64,000 bases of DNA from Virgibacillus sp. NKC19-3 (GTDB taxonomy: Bacteria; Bacillota; Bacilli; Bacillales; Amphibacillaceae). This document shows, piece after piece, positions 1 through 8,123 of this stretch. The position numbers and the translations under genes are program-made. The stretch is taken from assembly GCF_019837165.1 (NCBI RefSeq), contig NZ_JAGYHC010000001.1, positions 1,178,001-1,242,000 of the forward strand, written 5' to 3'. A model generated the notes under the pieces. It did not search any database, was not told where the DNA came from, and saw nothing but the letters and a program-made list of their open reading frames with translations. The stretch's first letter is position 1; each line of letters starts with the position of its first letter.

Positions 1-75
1 TTTGTGAATATGGTAATGAATTCTCCGTTCATTCTGCTTGAAAATCTCTTCGAACGTTACATTGTCTTTATCCAT
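1..75 (-). CDS. sigma-70-like RNA polymerase sigma factor, N-terminal 25 residues only
   Basis: The reading frame runs off the left edge of the window, so only the first 25 codons are seen. The ATG at 75-73 follows a GGGAG ribosome site with normal spacing. The visible N-terminus contains VTFEEIFKQNERRIHYHIHK. That resembles the start of region 2 in small sigma-70-type factors of Bacillaceae, where a helix of this kind precedes the core-binding part. The assignment rests on so few residues that it is tentative. Upstream lie a short overlapping ORF and a promoter overlapped by a LexA-like box, so the gene may be damage-induced. The alternative is an unrelated small regulator. Confidence 0.45.
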   Translation of the reverse strand, partial: MDKDNVTFEEIFKQNERRIHYHIHK

Positions 76-182
76 TTATAATATCTCCCCTCGTCTAAAA
101 AGCAATGCTTCATAGAACTCTCTTTTTCATTACTATCGTAGCGAAAATCGGTATGGTGGCATGAAAATGGCGTTTTTTTCAT
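57..182 (-). CDS. 41-codon upstream ORF overlapping the sigma-like gene
   Basis: A short frame starts at ATG 182-180 behind AGAAGGT and stops at 59-57, overlapping the start of the sigma-like gene by 19 bases in another frame. It lies about 35 bases downstream of the expected start of the minus-strand promoter at 224-252. It could be a leader peptide whose translation is coupled to the next gene. The product (41 residues, with HH, C and K/E-rich stretches) is not recognised. The ribosome site and overlap are the only support. Confidence 0.3.
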   Translation of the reverse strand: MKKTPFSCHHTDFRYDSNEKESSMKHCFLDEGRYYKWIKTM

Positions 183-223
183 GTGACCTTCTGGGGGTCT
201 ATTAACAATAGTAATATAGCCTG

Positions 224-252
224 ATTATAGAACAAATGTTCCTGTTTGTAAA
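224..252 (-). promoter_or_regulatory. SigA-type promoter with LexA (SOS) box in its spacer
   Basis: Read on the minus strand there is a TTTACA -35 (252-247), exactly 17 bases, then a perfect TATAAT -10 (229-224). The spacer contains GAACATTTGTTC at 241-230, abutting the -10. On the plus strand this is AGAACAAATGTTCC, matching 13 of 14 positions of the Bacillus LexA consensus CGAACRNRYGTTYC. LexA bound here would block the promoter. The first genes downstream are the 41-codon ORF and the sigma-like gene. Confidence 0.65.
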
Positions 253-679
253 GCGTTTGCTATCATATTTTTAGCACGATTGTTCGGTTTTCTTTTTTCT
301 GCAAGTGATGAGGAGGATTGTTTATATCATATTGCATCATGATAAGCTTTTTAGATAGGGGCGTTCAGATTGATAACTTCACAGTGAAGGTGGCTACTTG
401 CATAATGAAACAATAGGAATAAACCTTTCATGTAAATGAGAGATTTCTTTTGATATAATAACGTTTAACAAAATGGTAGAAATAGTGGCTATAAAATGAG
501 CCATTTTGTTAGAATGTTAAAAAATAACAAACAGAATGAAAGAGAATATATAGAAGGGGGCAAATGCTTCCATCTAATTCAAGTAATCTTGAAAATGAAA
601 TGATTTTGTAACAAAGAGGTACATACTTCATCCGAGTTCGCTTGATGGCCTTATCATTAACGTTATCCTAACGAAGAAG
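253..679. other. intergenic region with inverted repeat upstream of the MFS gene
   Basis: No convincing gene is present. At 466-476 and 501-511 there is a perfect 11-base inverted repeat (TAACAAAATGG / CCATTTTGTTA). A smaller hairpin (TGGCT/AGCCA, 486-503) overlaps its right arm, so the two could be alternative RNA folds. A 15-codon frame at 564-611 follows GAAGGGGG but is too close to it for a confident call. A conserved motif, also found near 34.3 and 34.6 kb, lies at 268-291. The plus-strand promoter for the MFS gene was not identified. Confidence 0.35.
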
Positions 680-1921
680 GTGTTTGCTATTCATATCGAA
701 AATAATAATAAACATAAGCGCAATATCGTTATCATTGCTTTAGTTACCGCTTGCTGTCTGCTTGGCGATTCCATGCTTTATATTGCGCTTCCGATTTATT
801 GGAGAGAGGCTGGCTTGGATGGGATTTGGCAAGTGGGTGTGCTACTTGCTGTTAATCGGTTTGTTCGTTTACCGCTAAATCCCCTCGTTGGCTGGATGTA
901 TGAAAGAATCCCCTTGAAAAAGGGGCTATTATTTGCTGTTATTCTTAGCGTGATTACAACTGCGGGTTATGGATTGGCCACGGGTTTTTTGGCGTGGTTG
1001 ATCCTTCGTTGTTTATGGGGACTTGCTTGGGCGTTTTTGCGTATTGGCGGATTATCGACCGTGGCTGTTCACGGTGACCCTCATAAGCAAGGGGAAGCGA
1101 TGGGCTTATATAATGGTCTTCATCGATTGGGAAGTCTTGTGGGCATGCTTGTCGGCGGTGTATTGACGCCGTTTTTAGGACTAACCTGGATATCCCTGTC
1201 ATTTGGTCTTGTTTCCGGTATTGGCGTGGTTTTATTAGGTGTATTCTTTCAAGGTGAAACGCTCTTATCAAAATCAAGGTCGAAGGGAAGAAAGAAAAGC
1301 ATTCTTGGGCTTGATATATTAAAGCATCATGTGCTTATCATGAGCAGTGGTTTCTTTATTACGTTTATCATACAAGGGGTACTTATGGCAACGTTATCCT
1401 CCCTGATCATTTATCATTATGGGGAAGAGGTAAAAGTGCTGAATGTTATTATTGCTGCTTCTGCTCTTTCAGGAGGGCTGCAAGCATTACGATGGATGTG
1501 GGAGCCTTTTTTAGCGACGAAGGTTGGTCTTTGGTCGGATGGCTCAAAAGGGAGGAAGCCATTTTTAATCGGATCCTTACTTGTGGGAAGTGTAAGCTTT
1601 CCACTATTAGCCTTTTCCTTCTTCCCTTTGATTTGGATCCTCATTACAATAGGTGCTTTGTTGACGTCTACAGCATTAACAACGCTCATTGATGCAATAG
1701 CTGCTGATCATTCACAGAAAGCTGGAGCCGTTCGCTTCTTCACCTATTATACAGTAGTTCAGGATATGGGAGCAGCCTGTGGCCCTTTTATTGGCTACCT
1801 CTTGCTATCATTCACATTTGGCTATGAAATACTCTATATCGGATGCGCCACACTCCTCGTCGTATTAGCAGTAAGTTGGAGCGTTCGCGGGACACGGGGA
1901 CAGGAACAGCGTCCCATTTAA
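680..1921 (+). CDS. major facilitator superfamily transporter
   Basis: The 413-residue protein has about 12 hydrophobic segments in two blocks, separated by a basic cytoplasmic loop near residues 195-210 (SRSKGRKKS), as in MFS carriers. An MFS A-type loop appears between helices 2 and 3 (YERIPLKKG). The substrate cannot be read from sequence; drug or metabolite efflux is the usual guess. The start is weak: GTG at 680 sits directly against GAAGAAGG. The C-terminus is odd, because the last ten or so codons and the stop are provided by a copy of the GGGACAGG palindrome family at 1889-1957, so the original 3' end has been replaced. Confidence 0.8.
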   Translation: MFAIHIENNNKHKRNIVIIALVTACCLLGDSMLYIALPIYWREAGLDGIWQVGVLLAVNRFVRLPLNPLVGWMYERIPLKKGLLFAVILSVITTAGYGLATGFLAWLILRCLWGLAWAFLRIGGLSTVAVHGDPHKQGEAMGLYNGLHRLGSLVGMLVGGVLTPFLGLTWISLSFGLVSGIGVVLLGVFFQGETLLSKSRSKGRKKSILGLDILKHHVLIMSSGFFITFIIQGVLMATLSSLIIYHYGEEVKVLNVIIAASALSGGLQALRWMWEPFLATKVGLWSDGSKGRKPFLIGSLLVGSVSFPLLAFSFFPLIWILITIGALLTSTALTTLIDAIAADHSQKAGAVRFFTYYTVVQDMGAACGPFIGYLLLSFTFGYEILYIGCATLLVVLAVSWSVRGTRGQEQRPI

Positions 1922-1957
1922 ACCGTTGCTTGGGACAAGGGACCTGTCCCTTTGTCC
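1889..1957. repeat. GGGACAGG palindrome, copy 1 (invades the MFS 3' end)
   Basis: Left arm GGGACAGG...GTCCC, a spacer containing ATTTAAACCGTTGCTTG, then a right arm GGGACAAGGGACCTGTCCC. Each arm can fold as a hairpin, and the outermost bases (GGGACA/TGTCC) can also pair. The first half is translated as the end of the MFS protein. Confidence 0.85.
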
Positions 1958-2058
1958 TAAAAGAGGAAGTGTCTGTCAAATTTCCCTCTTGACTTGAAAT
2001 GGATTTCATAAATTACATTAAAAATAAGCAGTTATTCAAGCAAAGGGAGAGGGAGAAA

Positions 2059-2367
2059 ATGAACAGACCAATGAAACTGGAATCTGATGAAAAGATAGTG
2101 TCATGTCTGGAAGGATTGTTTGAAATTTTTGATGGAATACAAAATGTCTATTTTGGGAATTTGATTTTAACGAATAAGCGGTTGTACCTAGTTAGTAATA
2201 AACAAATAAATATTGAGAAATCTTTTTGGTTTTCAAAAGCAAGGATAGATATGGCATCTTCCGTATTGATTGTGGGAGAGAGCGATGAGAGCAGTATTAA
2301 GGTGAAATGGATTTATAAAGGAAACTTTCATCATTTTACACAGGCTTTTCAGAAATTAAGTGCTTAA
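2059..2367 (+). CDS. small PH-domain-like protein
   Basis: The start at ATG 2059 follows GGGAGAGGGAG; the frame stays open upstream to 1999 but without a better ribosome site. The 102-residue product contains LILTNKRLYLVSNK, typical of the bacterial pleckstrin-homology fold (GRAM/YokE-like), where a beta-hairpin of this form begins the domain. It has no signal peptide or membrane helix, so it should be cytosolic or peripheral. The gene is followed within 40 bases by the LacI regulator on the same strand. Its molecular role is unknown. Confidence 0.6.
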   Translation: MNRPMKLESDEKIVSCLEGLFEIFDGIQNVYFGNLILTNKRLYLVSNKQINIEKSFWFSKARIDMASSVLIVGESDESSIKVKWIYKGNFHHFTQAFQKLSA

Positions 2368-2407
2368 GAAGTTTCTGTAAAAATTCGTTCATTATAGGAG
2401 TTTGGTT

Positions 2408-3355
2408 ATGGCAAATATTAATGATATTGCAAAGTTAGCGGGAGTTTCTGTTTCTACCGTTTCCAGAGTTCTTAATAATCACAAATATGTTTCCGATGAA
2501 AAAAGAGAGGCAGTCTTAAAAGTAATGGAGGAGAAGAAGTACACACCGAATAAGAATGCAATTGATTTAATTCGTGGGAAAACGAAAACGATCGGAGTCA
2601 TTCTTCCATACAACAACAATCCGGCTTTTGATCAACTACTAAATGGTATTCTGAATAAAGCTTTGGAAAATGATTTTTTGATAACCATGCTTCCGTCAAA
2701 ATATGACCAAGAAAAAGAATTGGAATACCTGGAGAAATTAAAAAGCAAGCTATTTGACGGGATCATTATTACATCAAGGGCGAATGACTGGGAAACCATT
2801 ATCCCTTATAGCGCGTTTGGACCAATCGTATCTTGTGAATATGTACAGCATCATGAAATTGGTTGTTCCTACACAGAACGTTATTCCTCTTTTCTAGATA
2901 CCTTTCAATTGCTAAAAAATAAGGGACATCATGCAGTCGCTTTTACAACAGCCAGAATAGATAGCAACAGTACAAAGAAAATCATACAAGCGTATCGCGA
3001 AGTTTTTGGTGAGATTCCACCCGGTTATCATATTTCCAATTGTCAATGTTTAGAAGATGGATGTGACGCGGGCAAACAATTTTTGCGATTGTCGGAAAGG
3101 CCGACTGCGATTTATGCAAATGGAGATGAAGTAGCCAGTGGAGTATATTTGAATGTAAAAGCGAAGAAATGGGGTATTCCTAAGGATTTAGCGATTATTG
3201 GTCAAGAAAATCAGTCTGTTGGAATTGGTTTAGGGCTGACAACAGTAGATCATCAGCTGACAAAAATCGGCGAGCAAGCTTGCAGTTTAATTATAAAGAA
3301 ATCGAATAAAAAAGTGGAAATCCCCTATCGAATTATTGAGCGAGATTCTGTTTGA
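2408..3355 (+). CDS. LacI/GalR-family transcriptional regulator
   Basis: The protein has 315 residues from ATG 2408, which is preceded by AGGAG at seven bases. Residues 2-22 carry the LacI helix-turn-helix and hinge signature (NINDIAKLAGVSVSTVSRVL). Residues from about 58 on form the periplasmic-binding-protein-like effector domain (TIGVILPYNNN, DGIIITSRA, AIYANGDEVASGV). It is expected to repress sugar-use genes and release DNA on sugar binding. No carbohydrate operon adjoins it, so its targets are elsewhere or lost. A palindrome copy starts four bases after its stop. Confidence 0.88.
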   Translation: MANINDIAKLAGVSVSTVSRVLNNHKYVSDEKREAVLKVMEEKKYTPNKNAIDLIRGKTKTIGVILPYNNNPAFDQLLNGILNKALENDFLITMLPSKYDQEKELEYLEKLKSKLFDGIIITSRANDWETIIPYSAFGPIVSCEYVQHHEIGCSYTERYSSFLDTFQLLKNKGHHAVAFTTARIDSNSTKKIIQAYREVFGEIPPGYHISNCQCLEDGCDAGKQFLRLSERPTAIYANGDEVASGVYLNVKAKKWGIPKDLAIIGQENQSVGIGLGLTTVDHQLTKIGEQACSLIIKKSNKKVEIPYRIIERDSV

Positions 3356-3358
3356 ACA

Positions 3359-3446
3359 GGGACAAAGCAGGGATAAGCTCCTTATCCCATTTAAGGCTGC
3401 TTGGGACAAGGAACCTGTCCCTGTGTCCCCCTGTCCCTGTGTCCCC
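3359..3446. repeat. GGGACAGG palindrome, copy 2
   Basis: This copy starts four bases after the LacI-family stop codon. It has a degenerate left arm (GGGACAAAGCAGGGATAAG...CTTATCCC), the ATTTAAGGCTGCTTG spacer, a right arm GGGACAAGGAACCTGTCCC, and a duplicated CCTGTCCCTGTGTCCCCC tail. Confidence 0.85.
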
Positions 3447-3563
3447 CGAAATATGGGCTTTTTCGTTGGCAGTAGAAATGATAAAAACTTTCTTCCTCCA
3501 TAAGTGTGGGAGGGAGGCCAAAGAAAAGAGAATGGAAAGCATATGATTTCCATCCTCCGTCAT

Positions 3564-4976
3564 TTACTCTCGCAATCCGTTTGATACGCGTTCGCCGAGT
3601 TCACGGGAAGCAAGAGAAAAGTATTCGAGTGCCTTGGCTTGATAGTCTCGTCGTATTCCTGTCAGGGCGGAGACAAGATTGGCGACAAGGTGAGATTTTC
3701 CTGTTTGCGATAACGATTGATAGAAATCGCCTGCTTGTGAAAAATCATCTTGCTTTTCTATATCCGAACGCACGAGTTTCCCTTCTACATATCTGCCTTC
3801 CCCACTTGTTTGCAAATCGCTTGGCTGCCAATTTTTTTGTGCATTCACTGGCACGTTGCGAAATTCCGGGCCGATGCGATAACGCTGCGAATCCCAATAT
3901 ACATTTGCTCGCCCTTGTAGTATCTTATCATCAGACAGTTCTGCACCATCTAATAAGTTCGATGGGGAGAATGCAATCTTCTCCACTTGCTCCATATAGT
4001 TGTCAGGATTGCGATTGAGCACCATCTTTCCGACCGGGTGGAAAGGATACATCTCTTCATCCCACACTTTTGTGTCGTCGAGGGGATTGAATGGAAGCCG
4101 TTCTGCATCTCCCGGATCCATCATTTGTACATACAGCCCGTATTCTACCACTTCTCCGCTCGCGATTGTTTGGAAGAGATCTTCACCGGCATAATCGGGG
4201 TTCATTGCCGCAAGTTTTGCTGCCTCCTTGCTTGTAATATATTCCACGCCATCAAATGGAAGCCACTGATATTTAATGTAATAACGTTTCCCTTCTGCAT
4301 TTCGCCACACGTATGTACTGACACTGTGACCGGGGATGTGTCGGAAACTTTTGACCGTGCCGTGATCTGAAAAGAGACGCACGATAAAGTGAGTAGCATC
4401 GGGCGTGCTGGCGACAAACCTCCAAAGCAGGTTCGGATCCATTAGGTTGTTCCGTGGTGATGGGGATAATGCTGCGATACTTTCTGGAAAACGCATAGCA
4501 TCGCGCAATAAAAAGACGGGGAGATGGTTGCAAATAAGGTCGAAGATCCCGTCGTCTGTATAGAACTTCGTAGCAAACCCACGAATATTGCGCGATGTAT
4601 CCGGCGTACCTTTATTGCTTGCCCCAAGCGAAAAACGGACTGCAACAGGAACCGTTTGACCGGCTTGCTGCAGAAAGGGGAGTTTGGTGTATCGGCTCAT
4701 GCTATTTAACGTTTCGAAATAACCGAAAGCGCCAAACCCTTTTACATGTAAAGGCCGTTCCACGATTTTCTCGTGAAGGAAGGTTTCCAGTTTTTCATGG
4801 AAGATGTTATCTTGCTCCAGCATCGGGCCATCCTTGCCAACCGTTTGTGTATAAGACGGTGCTGGATTATCCGATTGTTGATGTTGGCGAACAGAATGCA
4901 TATTTTCCTTTGCTGCCGCTGTTTTCCGAACGGGAATGCGTTTCCCTTGCTGAGGATGTTGATTGTTATCGCTCAT
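3564..4976 (-). CDS. heme catalase (small-subunit type)
   Basis: The enzyme converts hydrogen peroxide to water and oxygen in the cytosol. The 470-residue protein has the distal histidine at about residue 77 (RPLHVKGFGAFGYFE), the distal asparagine at about 150 (CNHLPVF) and the proximal heme-ligand signature with tyrosine at about 360 (GRANVYWDSQRYR). The motifs differ from textbook catalase in detail (NHLP for NNTP, VYWDSQ for FxYxDTQ), suggesting a divergent clade such as the spore-type KatX. The ATG follows AAGGAGG. The promoter carries a perfect GAACAA-N3-TTGTTC palindrome. An SDR gene on the same strand lies upstream. Confidence 0.88.
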   Translation of the reverse strand: MSDNNQHPQQGKRIPVRKTAAAKENMHSVRQHQQSDNPAPSYTQTVGKDGPMLEQDNIFHEKLETFLHEKIVERPLHVKGFGAFGYFETLNSMSRYTKLPFLQQAGQTVPVAVRFSLGASNKGTPDTSRNIRGFATKFYTDDGIFDLICNHLPVFLLRDAMRFPESIAALSPSPRNNLMDPNLLWRFVASTPDATHFIVRLFSDHGTVKSFRHIPGHSVSTYVWRNAEGKRYYIKYQWLPFDGVEYITSKEAAKLAAMNPDYAGEDLFQTIASGEVVEYGLYVQMMDPGDAERLPFNPLDDTKVWDEEMYPFHPVGKMVLNRNPDNYMEQVEKIAFSPSNLLDGAELSDDKILQGRANVYWDSQRYRIGPEFRNVPVNAQKNWQPSDLQTSGEGRYVEGKLVRSDIEKQDDFSQAGDFYQSLSQTGKSHLVANLVSALTGIRRDYQAKALEYFSLASRELGERVSNGLRE

Positions 4977-5005
4977 TATTTCCTCCTTATGAAAAATTGA
5001 TCTAC

Positions 5006-5036
5006 ATTATATGGTTATGAACAACGCTTGTTCCAA
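5006..5036 (-). promoter_or_regulatory. catalase promoter with palindromic operator candidate
   Basis: On the minus strand TATAAT lies at 5011-5006, 30 bases upstream of the catalase start. A possible -35 TTGGAA is at 5036-5031 (19-base spacer). Between them is the perfect inverted repeat GAACAAGCGTTGTTC (5033-5019). It does not match the PerR box (TTATAATNATTATAA). Its regulator is unknown. Confidence 0.45.
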
Positions 5037-5045
5037 TATGCATGA

Positions 5046-5116
5046 GGGACGGAGGGACAGGAACATCGTCCCATTTAAAGCGTTGTTTGGGACAAGGGAA
5101 CTGTCCCCAAGTCCCT
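5046..5116. repeat. GGGACAGG palindrome, copy 3
   Basis: This copy fills the gap between the SDR stop (5118) and the catalase promoter. It has the ATTTAAAGCGTTGTTTG-type spacer and ends one base before the SDR stop codon. Confidence 0.85.
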
Positions 5117-5117
5117 C

Positions 5118-6125
5118 TTACGAATTAGTAGATTCTCCGCCATCTACATGTAGTACTTGCCCGGTTACTAATCGTGAATCATCCGAGGCGAGATAGACAA
5201 ATGTTGGTGCCAGTTCAAAGGGTTGACCTACGCGATTGAATAGATTCGGTCCATGTAGCGCGTTGACGTCGGAGGAGAAACTAGCGGGAATAAGCGGTGT
5301 CCATATTCTTCCTGGGGCGATAGCATTTACCCGGATGCCTTTGTCAACAAGGCTTTTTGCCAATGATCGTGTCCATCCAACGATAGCGCCTTTGGTTGCA
5401 GAATAATCGATTAATAGCGGCTCACCTGCGTAAGTGACCACAGAAGTAGTTCCGATGATGGAACTTCCAGCTTTTAAATGGGGTAAAGCGGCTCTGGTTG
5501 TATAAAAGTGCGCGTAGACATTGACTTTAAACGTATTATCAAACTGTTCATCTGTTATATCTATTAAATTATTTTGTTGAAATTGGATTCCTACATGATT
5601 GCATAGCACATCTAATTGGCCAAATGTATGCATGGTCTGTTCTACAATGGTTTTACATTGTTGTTTTTCTTTTAAATCACCGGGCAGTAAAAGACATTGC
5701 CCGCCAAGCTCCTCTATCCTATCTTTGGTGCGTCTTGCATCTTGATGCTCATCTAAGTAAGCAATGGCAACATTGGCGCCTTCTTTCGCAAAGGCAATAG
5801 CTGCTGCCGCTCCCATACCGCTATCTCCACCAGTGATTAAAGCTACTTTGTCCTTTAGTTTTCCGCTGCCTTTGTAGTTGGGATTTTCGATGATTGGTTT
5901 CGGAACCATGAAATCTTCATGTCCAGGTTGCCTAAGCTGACGTTGTTCAGGATTACTTAGAGGAACCTCTTCATATTTGGTTATGCTTCCATAGTTTGGA
6001 TAAAGGGGGTATGGATCTGTTTGCTGATTGTCCGCAAACCATTTTTGGTATGCACGTATTTCTTGTAATTCTTCTTCTGTTGGCATTTGTTTGCCATTCT
6101 TATCTGTGTCACGCTCGTCACGCAA
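5118..6125 (-). CDS. short-chain dehydrogenase/reductase, general-stress type
   Basis: This is an NAD(P)-dependent oxidoreductase of the classical-type SDR family. The cofactor motif TGGDSGMG is at about residues 98-105, the conserved NHVG (usually NNAG) near 180 and the catalytic YSATK near 240. The roughly 90-residue N-terminal extension before the Rossmann fold, with QPGHEDFM...KPIIENP, is typical of the YhdF/YhxC/Gsp39 group of Bacillus. The start is chosen as TTG 6125, seven bases after GGGAGGT. The frame stays open to 6269 but has no good ribosome site there. The substrate is unknown; relatives are SigB-type stress proteins. The catalase gene lies downstream on the same strand. Confidence 0.8.
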   Translation of the reverse strand: MRDERDTDKNGKQMPTEEELQEIRAYQKWFADNQQTDPYPLYPNYGSITKYEEVPLSNPEQRQLRQPGHEDFMVPKPIIENPNYKGSGKLKDKVALITGGDSGMGAAAAIAFAKEGANVAIAYLDEHQDARRTKDRIEELGGQCLLLPGDLKEKQQCKTIVEQTMHTFGQLDVLCNHVGIQFQQNNLIDITDEQFDNTFKVNVYAHFYTTRAALPHLKAGSSIIGTTSVVTYAGEPLLIDYSATKGAIVGWTRSLAKSLVDKGIRVNAIAPGRIWTPLIPASFSSDVNALHGPNLFNRVGQPFELAPTFVYLASDDSRLVTGQVLHVDGGESTNS

Positions 6126-6268
6126 ATGTAAAACCTCCCATTGGTCGTTTATCCTATGTACCATATGACTAGGCGAAAGCGTATGTGCATGTCTCAACAA
6201 CTTACTGCCATAGACTTGCTCCAAATCAAATATGGATACGTAGGATACTAAAAAAGGAGGTGACAGCA

Positions 6269-6433
6269 TTGCAAGTAGAATTTAACCCTTCTATAAAATG
6301 GCTTTTAATCCATCAATCCGATCAAAAAGTACGCATGGAATATCTACAATATAACTGGATGATGCCAGCCATTGCGAAACGACCACCATATTATACGAAC
6401 CCCCGCTATGAACCATACTATCCGCTTATTTAA
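6269..6433 (+). CDS. 54-residue protein of unknown function
   Basis: TTG at 6269 lies seven bases after a perfect AAAGGAGGTG ribosome site, which decides this start even though the frame is open further upstream. The product is rich in aromatic residues and proline ([17 protein letters not shown] at the C-terminus). It has no membrane helix or recognised domain. It starts about 140 bases from the divergent SDR start and ends two bases before palindrome copy 4. No family was recognised. Confidence 0.55.
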   Translation: MQVEFNPSIKWLLIHQSDQKVRMEYLQYNWMMPAIAKRPPYYTNPRYEPYYPLI

Positions 6434-6435
6434 AA

Positions 6436-6508
6436 GGGACATAGGGACAGGAACATTGTCCCTTTTTAAAGCTTTGTTTTGGGACAAGGAACCTGTCCCC
6501 ATGTCCCT
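6436..6508. repeat. GGGACAGG palindrome, copy 4
   Basis: This copy begins two bases after the stop codon at 6433. It has a GGGACAGGAACATTGTCCC left arm, a TTAAAGCTTTGTTTT spacer, and a GGGACAAGGAACCTGTCCC right arm. It ends next to the -35 of the MerR promoter. Confidence 0.88.
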
Positions 6509-6509
6509 A

Positions 6510-6540
6510 TTGACCCTCACACCATGTCATACTTTATTAT
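6510..6540 (+). promoter_or_regulatory. MerR-type promoter with 19-base spacer
   Basis: TTGACC (6510-6515) and TATTAT (6535-6540) are separated by 19 bases. This over-long spacing is characteristic of promoters activated by DNA-distorting MerR-family regulators. It lies 28 bases upstream of the merR-like gene, consistent with autoregulation of the merR/MFS pair. Confidence 0.55.
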
Positions 6541-6568
6541 GGTTATAACGTAGTAACTTGGGAGGGGA

Positions 6569-6967
6569 ATGATGATGAAAATAGGTGAGTTATCATCAAA
6601 AACTGGCGTTAGTATTCGGTCCATTCGATATTATGAGGAGAAGAAATTAATTGATCCGGAGCGATTGGAAAATGGATATCGTGTATATACCGAAAAGGAT
6701 GTGGAGCGTGTTAAAGCAGTCCAACTTTTTTTAGAATTAGGTTTAAATGCGGATGAGATTTTTCCTGTTATGTCCTGTGAATCTTTTCATCCGATAGATC
6801 ATAACTCTGATTGTGCTTCTACGGCACTTTCTCTTTATAGCGAAAAATTGGAGAAAACGCGGGTGCAAATAAATCATTTACAGGAGGCTGAAAGAGAATT
6901 AGAAAATGTCATTGATTTTTGGACCAATGTAGAAAACCAAGGTAAGGGCGGTGACTCCAAAAAATGA
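6569..6967 (+). CDS. MerR-family transcriptional regulator
   Basis: The N-terminal winged helix-turn-helix is clear (MKIGELSSKTGVSIRSIRYY, then NGYRVYTEKDVERV). A dimerisation coiled coil follows at about residues 85-120 (LYSEKLEKTRVQINHLQEAERELENV). Three consecutive-frame ATGs (6569, 6572, 6575) follow GGGAGGGG; the third gives the usual MKIGEL start and better spacing. Two cysteines (about residues 70 and 82) lie in the effector region, but no metal site can be asserted. Its stop overlaps the start of the following MFS gene by four bases (ATGA), so it is probably that exporter's regulator. Confidence 0.88.
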   Translation: MMMKIGELSSKTGVSIRSIRYYEEKKLIDPERLENGYRVYTEKDVERVKAVQLFLELGLNADEIFPVMSCESFHPIDHNSDCASTALSLYSEKLEKTRVQINHLQEAERELENVIDFWTNVENQGKGGDSKK

Positions 6968-8118
6968 ATTACCGTATTTTCATTTTGGTCATAGGTACTT
7001 TTATAATTGGTACAGATGATTTTGTTATTGCTGGTTTATTACCTCATATTTCGAATGATATGAATGTTACGATTGCTGCGGCAGGTCAGTTGGTTACGGC
7101 ATTTGCCATTGCTTATGCTGTAGGGGCTCCCATTTTTGGGACGCTAACGATGAATTTGCCATTGAAAACACTTTTAGTCGTATCTATGTTAGTATTCGCC
7201 ATTGCAAATGCACTTTCTGCAGTTGTCAGTTCGCTTGAAATGCTCTTTCTTACCAGAATTCTAGCTGCTTTAGCTGCTGCTATATTTACACCTTTAGCAA
7301 TGACTGCTTCTGCTAATTTGGCATCTGATAAAATGAGGGGGAAAGCATTGTCAGTTATATTAGCGGGAATAACAATCGGATTAGTTCTAGGCGCACCTAT
7401 TGGAACATGGATTGGAAATGCGGCTAATTGGCGTTACTCCTTTGTTTTTGTAGCAGTGGTTTCTTTCATTACTGTTATAGGTGTTTCCGTATTCCTGCCT
7501 AAAATGGAAAGAGAAGCAGAACTAACGATTAGGGAAAGGTTAAAAGGCTTTAATAAGCTAATTTTATTAACATTATGTGTCAACATTATTGGAACCACTG
7601 GTGGTTTCATGACCTATACATATATCGCTCCTATCATTACAGGGATTACGAATGTAGAAAATATCAGCGTTTTTCTTATGTTGTTTGGCATTGGTGCACT
7701 GTTTGGAAATTTAGTTGGGGGTTATTTTACGGACAAGATTGGTGCTGCGAAAACATTAAAGCTATCACTTGGAGGTTTCGCCGTGTTATTAGCAGCATTC
7801 TCACTCCTGTCACTGTTACCCCCGTCTGTATTTGCTATTGTTATGGTTTCCATTGTGGCAATATTGTGGGGAATTCCTGGTTTCGGTATGAACCCGGCTC
7901 TTAATTCATTTCTCATCGCTTTGAACCCAAAACAGGCCCAAATGGTTTTATCATTCAGTGCTTCCGCTCTTTATACAGGGATTGGACTAGGTGCATTTGT
8001 GGGAGGAGGCATCATCAATGTAAGTTCTGTCAATTATGTAGGAATCGGAAGTGGCATATTCGTTCTAATTGCATTAGTACTATTCACCTTTGTTCATAGA
8101 GCTGCCAGTAAGAAATAG
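6964..8118 (+). CDS. MFS efflux transporter, DHA1-like
   Basis: The 384-residue carrier has 12 predicted transmembrane segments and the DHA1 N-terminal pattern (GTDDFVIAGLLPHIS in helix 1). The loop FTDKIGAAKT after helix 8 resembles the repeated motif A. It is translationally coupled to the MerR regulator by a four-base overlap. The likely role is export of a toxic compound sensed by that regulator. Relatives include AraJ/PbuE/YdhP-type exporters; the substrate is not known. Confidence 0.85.
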   Translation: MNYRIFILVIGTFIIGTDDFVIAGLLPHISNDMNVTIAAAGQLVTAFAIAYAVGAPIFGTLTMNLPLKTLLVVSMLVFAIANALSAVVSSLEMLFLTRILAALAAAIFTPLAMTASANLASDKMRGKALSVILAGITIGLVLGAPIGTWIGNAANWRYSFVFVAVVSFITVIGVSVFLPKMEREAELTIRERLKGFNKLILLTLCVNIIGTTGGFMTYTYIAPIITGITNVENISVFLMLFGIGALFGNLVGGYFTDKIGAAKTLKLSLGGFAVLLAAFSLLSLLPPSVFAIVMVSIVAILWGIPGFGMNPALNSFLIALNPKQAQMVLSFSASALYTGIGLGAFVGGGIINVSSVNYVGIGSGIFVLIALVLFTFVHRAASKK

Positions 8119-8123
8119 CTGGT

